A DNA stretch of 64,000 nucleotides, from assembly GCF_001729785.1 (NCBI RefSeq), contig NZ_CP017183.1, positions 2,976,001-3,040,000 of the forward strand, given 5' to 3'. The notes beneath the pieces were generated by a model that searched no databases, was not told the origin of the DNA, and was given only the letters and a program-made list of their open reading frames with translations. The translations under genes were made by a program, and so were the position numbers. Shown piece by piece: positions 49,901-57,592 of the stretch (position 1 is the first letter of the stretch; the number at the start of each line of letters is the position of its first letter). The stretch is from Enterobacter hormaechei subsp. xiangfangensis (GTDB lineage Bacteria > Pseudomonadota > Gammaproteobacteria > Enterobacterales > Enterobacteriaceae).

Positions 49901-50467
49901 ATGAATTTCGTAGAGGGCTGTAAATCAGTTCAGGAAGTGAAAGCGGTAGCGACAGAGTTACTCAAACAGGGCAAGGGGCTGACGCTTTACCGTGACGCCT
50001 GGTTGCTGGGTTATGAATTAATGCTGAGGGTGTCGGATCTGCGCTCTATCCGTTATGACGACATCAAAGGCGATCACCTTGTCCTGTCCCAACAGAAAAC
50101 AGGTGAATCTGTCCGAGTGAGGCTCACCGATACCGCTAAACGCATCATAGCGGCCCGGAGAGAGGCGAACCCTGATCATGTGTACCTCTTACAGTTGGAC
50201 AGCCACAGGAGCAAGGGAAAGCCTGTGAGCCGCTCTAAATTGCATGAGGAAATTAGCTACGCCGGGGAAAAGCTGGGGCTGAATCTTTCGACCCACAGCA
50301 TGAGGAAGAGTAAACCAACTATCGGATATGACAATGGGGAGGATATAGCCGTAATCAGTAAGGCATTGGGGCACAAATCGTTATCCAGTACGCTCCATTA
50401 CATTGGGGCCACACAACGCAAAGTAGATGATTTTAGTGATAAATATTCAATAGAGGATCTGTTATGA
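49901..50467 (+). CDS. Catalytic-domain-only tyrosine recombinase
   Basis: This 188-residue protein has all tyrosine-recombinase catalytic residues: Arg43, Lys66, His132-x-x-Arg135, His158 and nucleophile Tyr167. It lacks the N-terminal core-binding domain, as FimB/FimE-type recombinases do. The ATG follows a GGAGGG ribosome-binding site. It could resolve multimers of a replicating form, invert a segment or assist excision. It is clearly distinct from the 452-residue integrase at the other end, and a terminator follows. Confidence 0.85.
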   Translation: MNFVEGCKSVQEVKAVATELLKQGKGLTLYRDAWLLGYELMLRVSDLRSIRYDDIKGDHLVLSQQKTGESVRVRLTDTAKRIIAARREANPDHVYLLQLDSHRSKGKPVSRSKLHEEISYAGEKLGLNLSTHSMRKSKPTIGYDNGEDIAVISKALGHKSLSSTLHYIGATQRKVDDFSDKYSIEDLL

Positions 50468-50497
50468 AAAGCCAGGATATTAGAAAGTATAAAAGAG

Positions 50498-50526
50498 AAA
50501 AGGCTCCCACTAGGGGAGCCTTTTTT
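50498..50526. terminator. Bidirectional terminator between recombinase and tape-measure genes
   Basis: AGGCTCCC and GGGAGCCT pair around a short loop with A on the left and six T on the right. It can serve both convergent units. Confidence 0.9.
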
Positions 50527-50536
50527 GTATGGGCGG

Positions 50537-52675
50537 TTAGTTCGGCCCGCCCTGCATCAGCATGTTGAAAGCCTGCTGGTTGTTGGTCTCAACTTCAGAG
50601 CGGACCAGATCCCTAACCTGCCCATCCTGCACTTTCACATTGACGTTCACGTTAAGCGGCTGGTTTAGCCACGCTGGCGGCGTCATCAGTGGATTACCTG
50701 CCATATCAACTTTAAGCTGTGGCGCTGTAATCGTCGGCGCAGGAGGAACATAACCCGGATTGGAGTAAGAGCTTACCCACCCTGTTTTCTCTTCTGGTTT
50801 GGCAAAGTTTGGATTGGTCGGAAGATCTGGGCTGTGGATGAAATCCCACAGTTTACCCAGCGGGCTATCTTTCTTCAGATTGCCCCCGGCGGTGGTGTCC
50901 TGTCCATACATGGCGTCGTTAGCGTCCATGACTTTATCCCAGGCATAATCCCCACCTACCGAACCGATCGCAATGCCCCAGCCAACAGGACCGCCAGAGA
51001 GAGCCGCAAGGCCCCCGGCCTTACCAACTTTCGGACCCCGGCCCGGTTTGTTTGGCTTCTCTTTACCTTCCCCACCAGATCCGCCAGTTGTAGCGGCTTC
51101 AATGCCACCAATAGCGGCGATCCCTTTCATGACCCCCAGTAATTTGGTTAGTGGGTTAAGCATGGTCAACAACCATTTAAAGGCACCGCCCAACTTCCAG
51201 ATAGACCCGGCGAACAGAGCCACCCCGGCGGCGTATACTGCCATTTCGCCCCAGGATTTAAGCTGCTCACCAGTGATCCCCATCTTGCTGGCGTAATACT
51301 CAATAATGCGGAAGGTCAGGATCACAGTGTCATGCAACTCTGTAAACGCATCTGTGGCACCCTCAACAATTTTCCCGGCGATATGCCCGAACATCTCAAA
51401 GGCCCCACCAGAGCCGTTAACAGCGGCGCTGATAGCGTCGAAAGCGCTGGTTAGTGAGTTACCAAAGCCAGAAGTAAAAAACACGTTCATAGCGTTCTGC
51501 ATACTGGTTTGCAGGCGCTGCCAGCTTGCCCGGTTGGACTTCATAGCCTTATCCAGAGCGCCACCGTTACGAGCTGCGGCTTTCATCTGTTTCGCCACTT
51601 CCGGGAGGATGTCCTTAGAGAACAGCTTCCCTTGTTGCATCAGGTCAAACAGATCCTTTTCTGTCAGGTCTGTACGGCCTTTCATCTGGTTAAGAGCCTT
51701 AACGAACAGCCCCACAGCGCCCGGAAGAGCTTCAGACAATTGGCCTTTGAGTTCTTCACTCATTACCGTGCCTTTAGACATCATCTGATTCAAACTACGC
51801 AAGGCGCGTGATTGGGATTCGGAGTCTGCACCAGTAACAAGGCCCCATTCACTTGCACCCTCAAAGATGGATCGCATCTGGTCTTTAGGGAGCTTGTCAC
51901 CAACAGCGGCGGCAAACTGGGTATAGTCTTTACTGGTCTTGAGTAAATCCAGGCCCAAACGGTTGGACTGATCACGGAGATAATCAAACTCTTTAGCGGC
52001 CTTATCTGTGGAACCGGTGATCGCTATCAGACCAGAAAGCGCGGATTCAAAATCCTGCCCGGTGTTCATGATCTTGCCGGAGAGCGCCACAGTTGCGGCA
52101 ATGGTGATCGCCCCGCCTGCACCCTCGATCATGGAGGTGTCCAGTTTGTTAACTTTGGCGGTTACTGGAATTGTGGCTCCCCTCATGCCTACCCGGCCTT
52201 GCTGGCGCATGGTTTGCTGAAGGCGTGACACTCTGGCGTTATATTCCTGCAATGCCATAGACCCGGCGTGATACTGGCGGGTAAGCTGTCCAAACTCCTG
52301 GAGGTGTCCAGCACGTTGGGCCGGGGTAACATTGGCGTTAGCGGCTGAAGTGCTGAAGCGGATAGCTTTAGCGCGGATTGTCTGGAGTTTACGCTCCGCT
52401 ACCAGTTGGGCTTTTGCCGCTTTGGCTTCCGTTGCGGCTTTAGCTTTGGCCTCTGCCATTGCCGCTTTTGCGGCTTCATCCTGCTGTTTGCGGCGGGCTT
52501 TGGTATAGCCGTTTTCCTCAAACTTGAGGCGTAGGGGCTTCATCTTGGACGCTACTTTGTCCCACTCTTTCCCCACACTGCGGATCTTGCCTACCGTCTT
52601 TTTGTAGCTACTTGAATCTACAGTAAAAATTGTACGGTTTACGGTTTTCGTGATGATCACGTTTCCACTTGCCAT
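50537..52675 (-). CDS. Tail tape-measure protein
   Basis: This 712-residue protein has the layout of a siphophage tape-measure protein. An Ala/Lys-rich coiled region (60-125) is followed by a tape-measure N-terminal-type domain (about 185-400, with the AITGSTDKAAKEFDYLRDQSNRLG segment read in parts). Hydrophobic helices occupy about 465-520 and a Gly/Pro-rich tail follows. Such proteins set tail length and pass into the host membrane during DNA entry. It is the last gene of a minus-strand operon and has no tail tube or chaperone gene beside it, which is odd. It overlaps the preceding stop by one base. Confidence 0.85.
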   Translation of the reverse strand: MASGNVIITKTVNRTIFTVDSSSYKKTVGKIRSVGKEWDKVASKMKPLRLKFEENGYTKARRKQQDEAAKAAMAEAKAKAATEAKAAKAQLVAERKLQTIRAKAIRFSTSAANANVTPAQRAGHLQEFGQLTRQYHAGSMALQEYNARVSRLQQTMRQQGRVGMRGATIPVTAKVNKLDTSMIEGAGGAITIAATVALSGKIMNTGQDFESALSGLIAITGSTDKAAKEFDYLRDQSNRLGLDLLKTSKDYTQFAAAVGDKLPKDQMRSIFEGASEWGLVTGADSESQSRALRSLNQMMSKGTVMSEELKGQLSEALPGAVGLFVKALNQMKGRTDLTEKDLFDLMQQGKLFSKDILPEVAKQMKAAARNGGALDKAMKSNRASWQRLQTSMQNAMNVFFTSGFGNSLTSAFDAISAAVNGSGGAFEMFGHIAGKIVEGATDAFTELHDTVILTFRIIEYYASKMGITGEQLKSWGEMAVYAAGVALFAGSIWKLGGAFKWLLTMLNPLTKLLGVMKGIAAIGGIEAATTGGSGGEGKEKPNKPGRGPKVGKAGGLAALSGGPVGWGIAIGSVGGDYAWDKVMDANDAMYGQDTTAGGNLKKDSPLGKLWDFIHSPDLPTNPNFAKPEEKTGWVSSYSNPGYVPPAPTITAPQLKVDMAGNPLMTPPAWLNQPLNVNVNVKVQDGQVRDLVRSEVETNNQQAFNMLMQGGPN

Positions 52676-53013
52676 TATTCAGCCCCTTCCAGTTTGGTAG
52701 CCATAAGCGGACGGCTTGCCTTGTTAATGTTCACACGGCGGAGACCTTCCACAGATTTAGTTAGCAGTGATACAGAGCGCCCGTTAGCGCTGAACCCCTG
52801 ATCCTTGTGACACAATGCAATTCCACGGCTTTTTACATTCCGGGCCGGGCCTGATTCTGGACCCTCTGAGAGGGTTTCTTTGTACTGGTCGATCAATGCT
52901 TCCAGTTCTGACAGAGCGGCGGCTGATTTAGTCACTTCGGCCTGTGTGGCTTTCTGACGTTCCAACGCTTTGGCCTGTTCCAGTTGGGCCAAAAGTGTTT
53001 TGTATGCTTCCAT
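52675..53013 (-). CDS. Small coiled-coil protein upstream of tape measure
   Basis: This 112-residue protein is predicted to be helical over residues 1-50 (Gln/Ala/Leu-rich, coiled-coil-like) with a basic C-terminal half. It is coupled to the tape-measure gene by a TAATG overlap, the place where tail assembly chaperones normally stand, but I do not see the two-frame G/GT arrangement. Function unknown; a tail-chaperone or adaptor role is a guess from position. Confidence 0.65.
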   Translation of the reverse strand: MEAYKTLLAQLEQAKALERQKATQAEVTKSAAALSELEALIDQYKETLSEGPESGPARNVKSRGIALCHKDQGFSANGRSVSLLTKSVEGLRRVNINKASRPLMATKLEGAE

Positions 53014-53149
53014 GAGGTGATCCTTACTTAGCGAGAGGGCAAAAGAGAAAATAGAGATTTATTAGGGCGTAGAGCGTCCACAGGGACCAACGCCCGAAAA
53101 GGAGAAATAAAAGTTTCAATGGAGTTAGGCCCGGCGGGCCGGGGGGTGG

Positions 53150-53722
53150 TTATGCGGCTCGTTTGGAGGAGATGATCACTGTGCGGAGTTCCTTCCGCCC
53201 GGCGCTAATAATCTTGCGTACTCGTGTCATGCTGGTTCCCAACTTGTAAACCGGGTTGGCTAGATAGCGAGGCGCTCGGAGGTTAGCCAAAACTTGATCG
53301 TATGGAAGCATCTGATCCACAAGATAGCGGGCCGGGGCCACACGGGTGAGCGTCTGCACCGTCTTGACGTTGATCCCCAACATCTCACCAATCATCTGAT
53401 CCGGGAGATTGTCCGCTTTCATCTGCTGAATCATCACGGCTTTCTCGGGAAGGGTCAGCACGGCCTTTTGATACTTCACAGGGTTGTATTCCCGTTTCAT
53501 CTTCAGGGCATACGCTAACGACACATTGAAAGCTGAACAGATCGCCTTAGCACTATGACCCATCACACAGGCCCGCTTGATTTGGACGATTTGATCCGTT
53601 GTCAGCTTCTTTTCATCCATCAGGGGGCGCGGCTTGCTGGTTGCCAGCTTCAGAGAGAGGGCGGCGATCTTCTCTTCCTCTTCCGGGGTTAATGCTTTCA
53701 CTTCAGTTGTGATAATGCTCAA
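53150..53722 (-). CDS. Protein with two helix-turn-helix segments, regulator or small-terminase-like
   Basis: This 190-residue protein starts at TTG 53722, 7 bases after AGGAGA. Two helix-turn-helix-like blocks are visible, one near residues 42-77 (TDQIVQIKRACVMGHSAKAI) and one near 90-125 (MIGEMLGINVKTVQTLTRV). A basic C-terminus follows. It could be a transcription factor, or a DNA-recognition subunit that redirects packaging like the TerS of other satellites. I cannot choose between them by eye. Confidence 0.7.
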   Translation of the reverse strand: MSIITTEVKALTPEEEEKIAALSLKLATSKPRPLMDEKKLTTDQIVQIKRACVMGHSAKAICSAFNVSLAYALKMKREYNPVKYQKAVLTLPEKAVMIQQMKADNLPDQMIGEMLGINVKTVQTLTRVAPARYLVDQMLPYDQVLANLRAPRYLANPVYKLGTSMTRVRKIISAGRKELRTVIISSKRAA

Positions 53723-53809
53723 GAGAATCTCCTATCAGAGGGGTTGACTTCACACGGGGGATTTGACAAAATGAGGATAATGGGGATTTTTATTTGAAAT
53801 TTAACAAAA

Positions 53810-54436
53810 TCAAAAAGCTGGGTCTAAATCCCAATACCTGTATGGCTCCTTGATTTCCCCTCTTGGGTATGGCGTCACCGCTGGCACCACAGAGGCCGTT
53901 TCCCCCGGTTGGGGATCAGCTTGTACAAGCCCCTCTCCCACCGTTTCCACCTTCTCACTGTAAACCGTCATCAATGTGATCGGCGTGGTAGGTCCTGGCG
54001 TTGCTGGCACAATCTCCGGCGCTTCAGGCGCTTCTACAGGCTCCGCCGTGTGGTTGGGTTCCTGCATTTCTTCCCGCTCCGCTGTGGCCTTCTGCGGCTG
54101 TTCCTGCGGTGCTTCCGCTTCCACTGTACCCACCATTTCCGGGGTGATCGGGTTTACAGTGTAATGGCACGTCTTGCCGCCGATCTGCCCGGTCTTGTTG
54201 ATCAGGCCCATCTCCACCATTTCCCGAAGCAAATTCCTAACTGATCGGTCAGTCAGGCCCAAACGGCGGGATAAAAGCTCCTGTGAGAAATAGGCGGTTT
54301 GCCCATTGGTCTGGTAACCCTCGATCAGTGCATAGGTGTAAACCATGTTCATGGTGAATACCTTGCCGTTGATCTTCTCAATGTCTGCCAGTTCGTGACA
54401 AACGGCGGTAAATGGCTTACTTGCTGTTGCTGGCAT
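53810..54436 (-). CDS. Winged-helix replication- or regulation-type protein
   Basis: This 208-residue protein has an N-terminal domain of 110 residues with a replication-initiator-like winged helix (AYFSQELLSRRLGLTDRSVR, then MVEMGLINKTGQ). A long Pro/Glu/Ala-rich, probably disordered segment and a conserved-looking tail (YRYWDLDPAF) follow. Such proteins occur in phage and plasmid replication modules. Its nearness to the iteron-like repeats supports a replication role, but regulation is equally possible. The upstream 56-residue gene overlaps its start by 20 bases. Confidence 0.7.
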   Translation of the reverse strand: MPATASKPFTAVCHELADIEKINGKVFTMNMVYTYALIEGYQTNGQTAYFSQELLSRRLGLTDRSVRNLLREMVEMGLINKTGQIGGKTCHYTVNPITPEMVGTVEAEAPQEQPQKATAEREEMQEPNHTAEPVEAPEAPEIVPATPGPTTPITLMTVYSEKVETVGEGLVQADPQPGETASVVPAVTPYPRGEIKEPYRYWDLDPAF

Positions 54437-54587
54437 TCTGTTTTCCTTCTGCGGAAGCGACTAAAAGAGGATGGTTTTTCAGGTAGGCGGCTAACGCCTC
54501 CTTTACGATGGTATGAGGGGCACCACCGCCCGCCCTTACCAGTGCATAAAGCTGATCGGCTTGTTCTTTCGGAAAATCAATTTTCAA
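54417..54587 (-). CDS. Small basic protein, TTG start
   Basis: This 56-residue protein is MKIDFPKEQADQLYALVRAG at its start, followed by a helix ending in KNHPLLVAS. It starts at TTG 54587 with GGAGA 6-7 bases upstream, and that TTG overlaps the stop of the preceding gene (TTGA), so it is coupled. It overlaps the start of the 208-residue gene. It resembles small ribbon-helix-helix or copy-control proteins in size and pattern only. Confidence 0.6.
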   Translation of the reverse strand: MKIDFPKEQADQLYALVRAGGGAPHTIVKEALAAYLKNHPLLVASAEGKQNASNSK

Positions 54588-54844
54588 AGGTTAATCTCCT
54601 TCAGTTCGTCGATGTCATCGGCTGACAGACTCAGGCCGAAAAATTCACCCCACCATTTCGCCGGGGCCGTGATCGCCGGATTTCCCAGCGTCACCCTTCT
54701 GGACGGCTCAACCTGCTGTAACATGCTGTAAATGTCGTCATACAATCCGGGGGCGCTGTCGTCATCCCGGATCGAGTTAATGATCTGTGAGGCGTACCCA
54801 TTCACAAGGCGACTTTCCGAAAGATCCGTAAACTGGTGCAACAT
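54584..54844 (-). CDS. Unrecognised 86-residue protein
   Basis: I chose ATG 54844 because GGGGAGGGG stands right before it, whereas the longer frame from 54859 would translate through that site. The protein is acidic and helical, ending in a SADDIDELKEINL tail. It lies between the 141-residue gene and the coupled TTG gene. Function unknown. Confidence 0.65.
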   Translation of the reverse strand: MLHQFTDLSESRLVNGYASQIINSIRDDDSAPGLYDDIYSMLQQVEPSRRVTLGNPAITAPAKWWGEFFGLSLSADDIDELKEINL

Positions 54845-54869
54845 ATTTCCCCTCCCCATTGTTGATTAA

Positions 54870-55295
54870 TTAGTGAACAATTACAGGCAATTCCCCGGTG
54901 ATACGCTCAAAATGATCCGCCGCATTTAACATGATGTAGGCCATTACCTCGTCATATTCCATCGGGACGCCTTTTGCCTCAAAGAGGGATTGGAACGCCA
55001 GCACAATGGACGCTTGCAGATCTGTAGGCTTGGAAGCGAACAGCGCAACGGTTGCTTTCATTTCAAGCGCTTTTTCTGCGTCCATCTCGGTGACCTTTGC
55101 AGCGATACGTTGAGACTGGCGCATAACGCCGGAGGCGCTGGATTTGGTCAATTCAAGGGCCTGCGTAATCGCTTCTACTTCTCTCATACGTCCGGCGGCT
55201 TTCATCCGGCTACGGGTTTCTGTCAGGGTCTTACGGGTCAGGTCACGCTGATCGACACGTTCAACCATTTTTTCAACATCGAGGTAAATACTCAT
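54870..55295 (-). CDS. Unrecognised helical protein, first gene of the minus-strand operon
   Basis: This 141-residue protein has a strong AGGAG ribosome-binding site before ATG 55295. It is mostly helical, with charged segments at 10-60 and a hydrophobic C-terminal half (LQASIVLAFQSLFEA). It opens the operon that runs through the replication-like genes to the tape measure. Its promoter must lie to the right in the noncoding region. Function unknown. Confidence 0.7.
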   Translation of the reverse strand: MSIYLDVEKMVERVDQRDLTRKTLTETRSRMKAAGRMREVEAITQALELTKSSASGVMRQSQRIAAKVTEMDAEKALEMKATVALFASKPTDLQASIVLAFQSLFEAKGVPMEYDEVMAYIMLNAADHFERITGELPVIVH

Positions 55296-55855
55296 TGCAA
55301 TCTCCTTTCAGGTTAGTTATAGTATTATGGGGAATTGCATACCCGATTAACTCCCTCATCACAATATCTATTTTACACTATTTGACAATGATTCGCAACA
55401 AATTTCTTGATTTATCTTGCGCTCAGTTGTTTATTGTGCTAGTGGCACAGAAAGCCTCTGTAACGCTCTCAGTGAGGCACAGGGCGTTTATAGGGTGTTT
55501 CCCTGTCTACGTATGAGAAAGCGCCATAGCGGCACGTTTAGGTGGGTTCCTGTGGGGTTGTGGTTCTGTACTGTATACGGCACTGTGTACCGGGCCGGGG
55601 ACCCCACCCCGCCGCCATCGTGTCACCTTCGCATCGCTACGGTGTTTCCCAAAGAGCAGGAAAAGAAAACCGCGTTGCGGTTTCTGTTCCTGCGATTGCC
55701 CCAAAAGGGAGGCGAGCCTGTAAGGCTCTTTCCTAAAGAGTCTGATCTCTTGATTGTTCAATCAATAATTACTCACACTCTCTTTAAGGTCTTGACCTGG
55801 CCCTGGGGGTTCTAGTCTTATCGGGTGTGGGTAGGTTTATCTATAGTCTTATTGT

Positions 55856-55984
55856 CGGAAGATTTTTCCGCCCCGCCCGGAAAATATTTCCGCCCAAGAG
55901 GCGATCAGGTAGGAAAATATTTCCGCCCTGCTTCTCTTTCGGGATAGGCCGGAAAATATTTCCGCCCGGAAGATTCTTCCTCCC
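55856..55984 (+). repeat. Five iteron-like palindromic repeats
   Basis: Five 18-base units start at 55856, 55878, 55911, 55950 and 55967. The consensus is CGGAAAATATTTCCGCCC, a dyad GGAAAATATTTCC followed by GCCC; the outer two units are degenerate (GATTTTTCC, GATTCTTCC). All point the same way. They could be replication iterons or operators for a dimeric regulator. Confidence 0.85.
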
Positions 55985-56251
55985 CAGGAGTGAGCCACAC
56001 AGGCGAGACTCCACATTGTGGGAAACAGGCCCCCGGCCTAAAACCTGGTAAGCCCGAAGGGCGAGAAGGTTTTAAGATCATATAATAACAAATGAAATAA
56101 TTAATTGTGTAAACAATTAGTTATTGAATGAAGTTGTTATATAAGATCAATAAGACGGACCCGGAGGGCGAGCGTAGCGAGGTCTTATATATCTATTATT
56201 GTTTAGTGTGCCTTTCAGGGCTACATACCCCCCCTTCAATTCCACCCACCC

Positions 56252-56340
56252 ATTAATAAAAATTAATGCAGGTATGGCCCGTCATATGTGGAGGACGCAC
56301 ATATCATAAGACTTAACACAATGCAATTAATTTTTATTGA
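56252..56340. repeat. Nested inverted repeats next to the Fur-like promoter
   Basis: An outer pair (ATTAATAAAAATTAATGCA at 56252-56270 and its near-complement at 56322-56340) encloses an inner 7-bp stem, ATATGTG/CACATAT, around GAGGACG. The AT-rich arrangement could be an unwinding element or an RNA structure. Confidence 0.65.
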
Positions 56341-56365
56341 AAATGATAATCATTCGTGTTAAAAT
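56337..56365 (+). promoter_or_regulatory. Sigma-70-like promoter overlapped by a Fur-like box
   Basis: TTGAAA (56337-56342) and TAAAAT (56360-56365) stand 17 bases apart, each matching five of six consensus positions. The 19 bases 56339-56357 match the classical Fur box at 15 of 19 positions and cover the -35 box and spacer. Transcription would run right toward the terminator at 57050. Confidence 0.55.
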
Positions 56366-56472
56366 ATTATACATGGTGTGGGATGTGGTGAGCATATCGA
56401 AATTACCGTTTTGCAGCTTGCCACCCGCACCATTACAGAACGTAGGTTTTAGCCAACCTGTTGGGGTCTGTA

Positions 56473-56505
56473 GAGGGCCGGGCGGCTTCTCCCCGCCCGG
56501 CCCTC
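56473..56505. other. Perfect 13-bp GC-rich hairpin
   Basis: GAGGGCCGGGCGG and CCGCCCGGCCCTC pair perfectly around a 7-base loop (CTTCTCC). No T run follows on either strand, so it is not an ordinary terminator. A single-strand origin, a packaging signal or a structured RNA within the Fur-promoter transcript are possible. Confidence 0.6.
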
Positions 56506-57049
56506 ACCCAAAGTGTTCTTTCAACTCCACTTGCCAGAATGCTTTGTGTGCGGTCCTCTCCTCAAGTTCCGCCGATTGTAGTTTCTCCTACGATCCAAAA
56601 CACCTCTAAAATCATAGGGCTTGCGCCACAGGCCCTATTCTAAAGCGTCGCTAACTGCGGCTCTTCAGAATACAAGCGGATCTCCTTCGATTGTATCGAC
56701 CCTCCACGGGGTACACAGTTGGGCCGGGGGTGGTTCCCCAGTTGCAACGATAAACTATTGATTTGTGTCGATGGTTTCCGGGCGCGTTCAGGGTGCCCGT
56801 TTTCCTCTGTGGCTTCTTTGCTGAACCATGAAAGCAAATCATGTAAGGCTCTGAGGCTGCACAGGAAAACAAGTGATAAGACAGTGAGTTAACATTACCT
56901 TCATCCCGGTTTCTCCTTCCGGGTTCTTTTTAGTGGTTATTTGTCCAATGGCTGGCGGTTGCTCCCGTGACGCTGGCGGATGAGTGACCACAAAAAAGAG
57001 GTTATACCTCCCCCTACCCTAGAGGGTGAGAGAGAGTCAGGAACGAAGA

Positions 57050-57078
57050 GAGGCGGCAGGATAGCCGCCTTTTCTTTT
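57050..57078 (+). terminator. Terminator before the capsid operon
   Basis: AGGCGGC and GCCGCCT form a stem around AGGATA, followed by TTTCTTTT. It shows that a plus-strand transcript ends about 130 bases before the decoration gene, so the capsid genes probably have their own promoter or depend on antitermination. Confidence 0.8.
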
Positions 57079-57206
57079 ATCCACCCCACGGCCTCCCATC
57101 TTCCAACCCATTCCGGCCCGCCGTTCTGGCTGTCCTGATATCCGGTGCAACGCCGGATCACCTGTGGTCTCTCCCACGTCTAAAACCCTCCATAAGGAAA
57201 ACCTTT

Positions 57207-57578
57207 ATGAAAACTTCCGAGCGCTACCCGGTAACGCAAGGTGACGTAATCGTGAATTACGCCTCCAGCCTGTTTGACCGTACCGAAGTCACCGCCCCGT
57301 CACTGCCTGCTGACGTTTTTTGCGGTGACATTCTGGACGGCAAAACCTTTGCCCTGTTCGACTCCGCCGACGCTGATGCTGGCAAGCCGATCATTAACCT
57401 TTCCAATATGTCCGCCGATGGCAAGCCCAAAACCCTAGTCATTTGTGACAGACACCTCGTGATTACCGATTTTGCCCTACGTGCTAAAGATGCCGCGAGC
57501 AAAAAAGCCGCACTGGAAGCGCTGACAGCCTCCGGTGATATTCGCCTGGCTATCAACGCCGATTACTTCAAAGCATAA
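57207..57578 (+). CDS. Putative head decoration protein (lambda gpD-like)
   Basis: This 123-residue protein stands 14 bases before the major capsid gene, the same order as D-E in lambda. It is rich in short beta-strand-like segments with a central FALFDSADADAG loop, in keeping with the trimeric gpD tulip fold that binds capsid three-fold sites. Sequence similarity to gpD is weak by eye. AAGGA precedes the ATG. It would stabilise the shell when filled with DNA. Confidence 0.65.
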   Translation: MKTSERYPVTQGDVIVNYASSLFDRTEVTAPSLPADVFCGDILDGKTFALFDSADADAGKPIINLSNMSADGKPKTLVICDRHLVITDFALRAKDAASKKAALEALTASGDIRLAINADYFKA

Positions 57579-57592
57579 GGAAATCACACACA

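Larger units (their letters stand above)
55296..57206. other. 1.9-kb noncoding control/replication region of the element
   Basis: No convincing gene lies here: open frames on both strands lack ribosome-binding sites and have low-complexity composition. From left to right it holds five palindromic repeats (55856-55984), an AT-rich stretch with imperfect dyads (56070-56200) and a nested dyad (56252-56340). A Fur-box-overlapped promoter (56337-56365), a perfect 13-bp GC hairpin (56473-56505) and a plus-strand terminator (57050-57078) follow. It separates the leftward replication/tape-measure operon from the rightward capsid operon and is the likely origin and regulatory hub. Confidence 0.7.

Noticed and set aside
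55417..55815. 132-codon plus-strand frame upstream of the repeats
   Set aside because: No ribosome-binding site and no family resemblance; composition follows the noncoding surroundings.
55856..55984. CRISPR array
   Set aside because: Units are self-palindromic, only 18 bases long, with spacers of 0-21 bases; no cas genes are near.
56337..56609. 90-codon plus-strand frame after the Fur-like box
   Set aside because: Its ATG lies inside the promoter itself, with no Shine-Dalgarno; the Pro/Cys-rich translation looks noncoding.
56640..56837. 65-codon minus-strand frame
   Set aside because: No ribosome-binding site, low-complexity translation, and it opposes the likely transcript ending at 57050.
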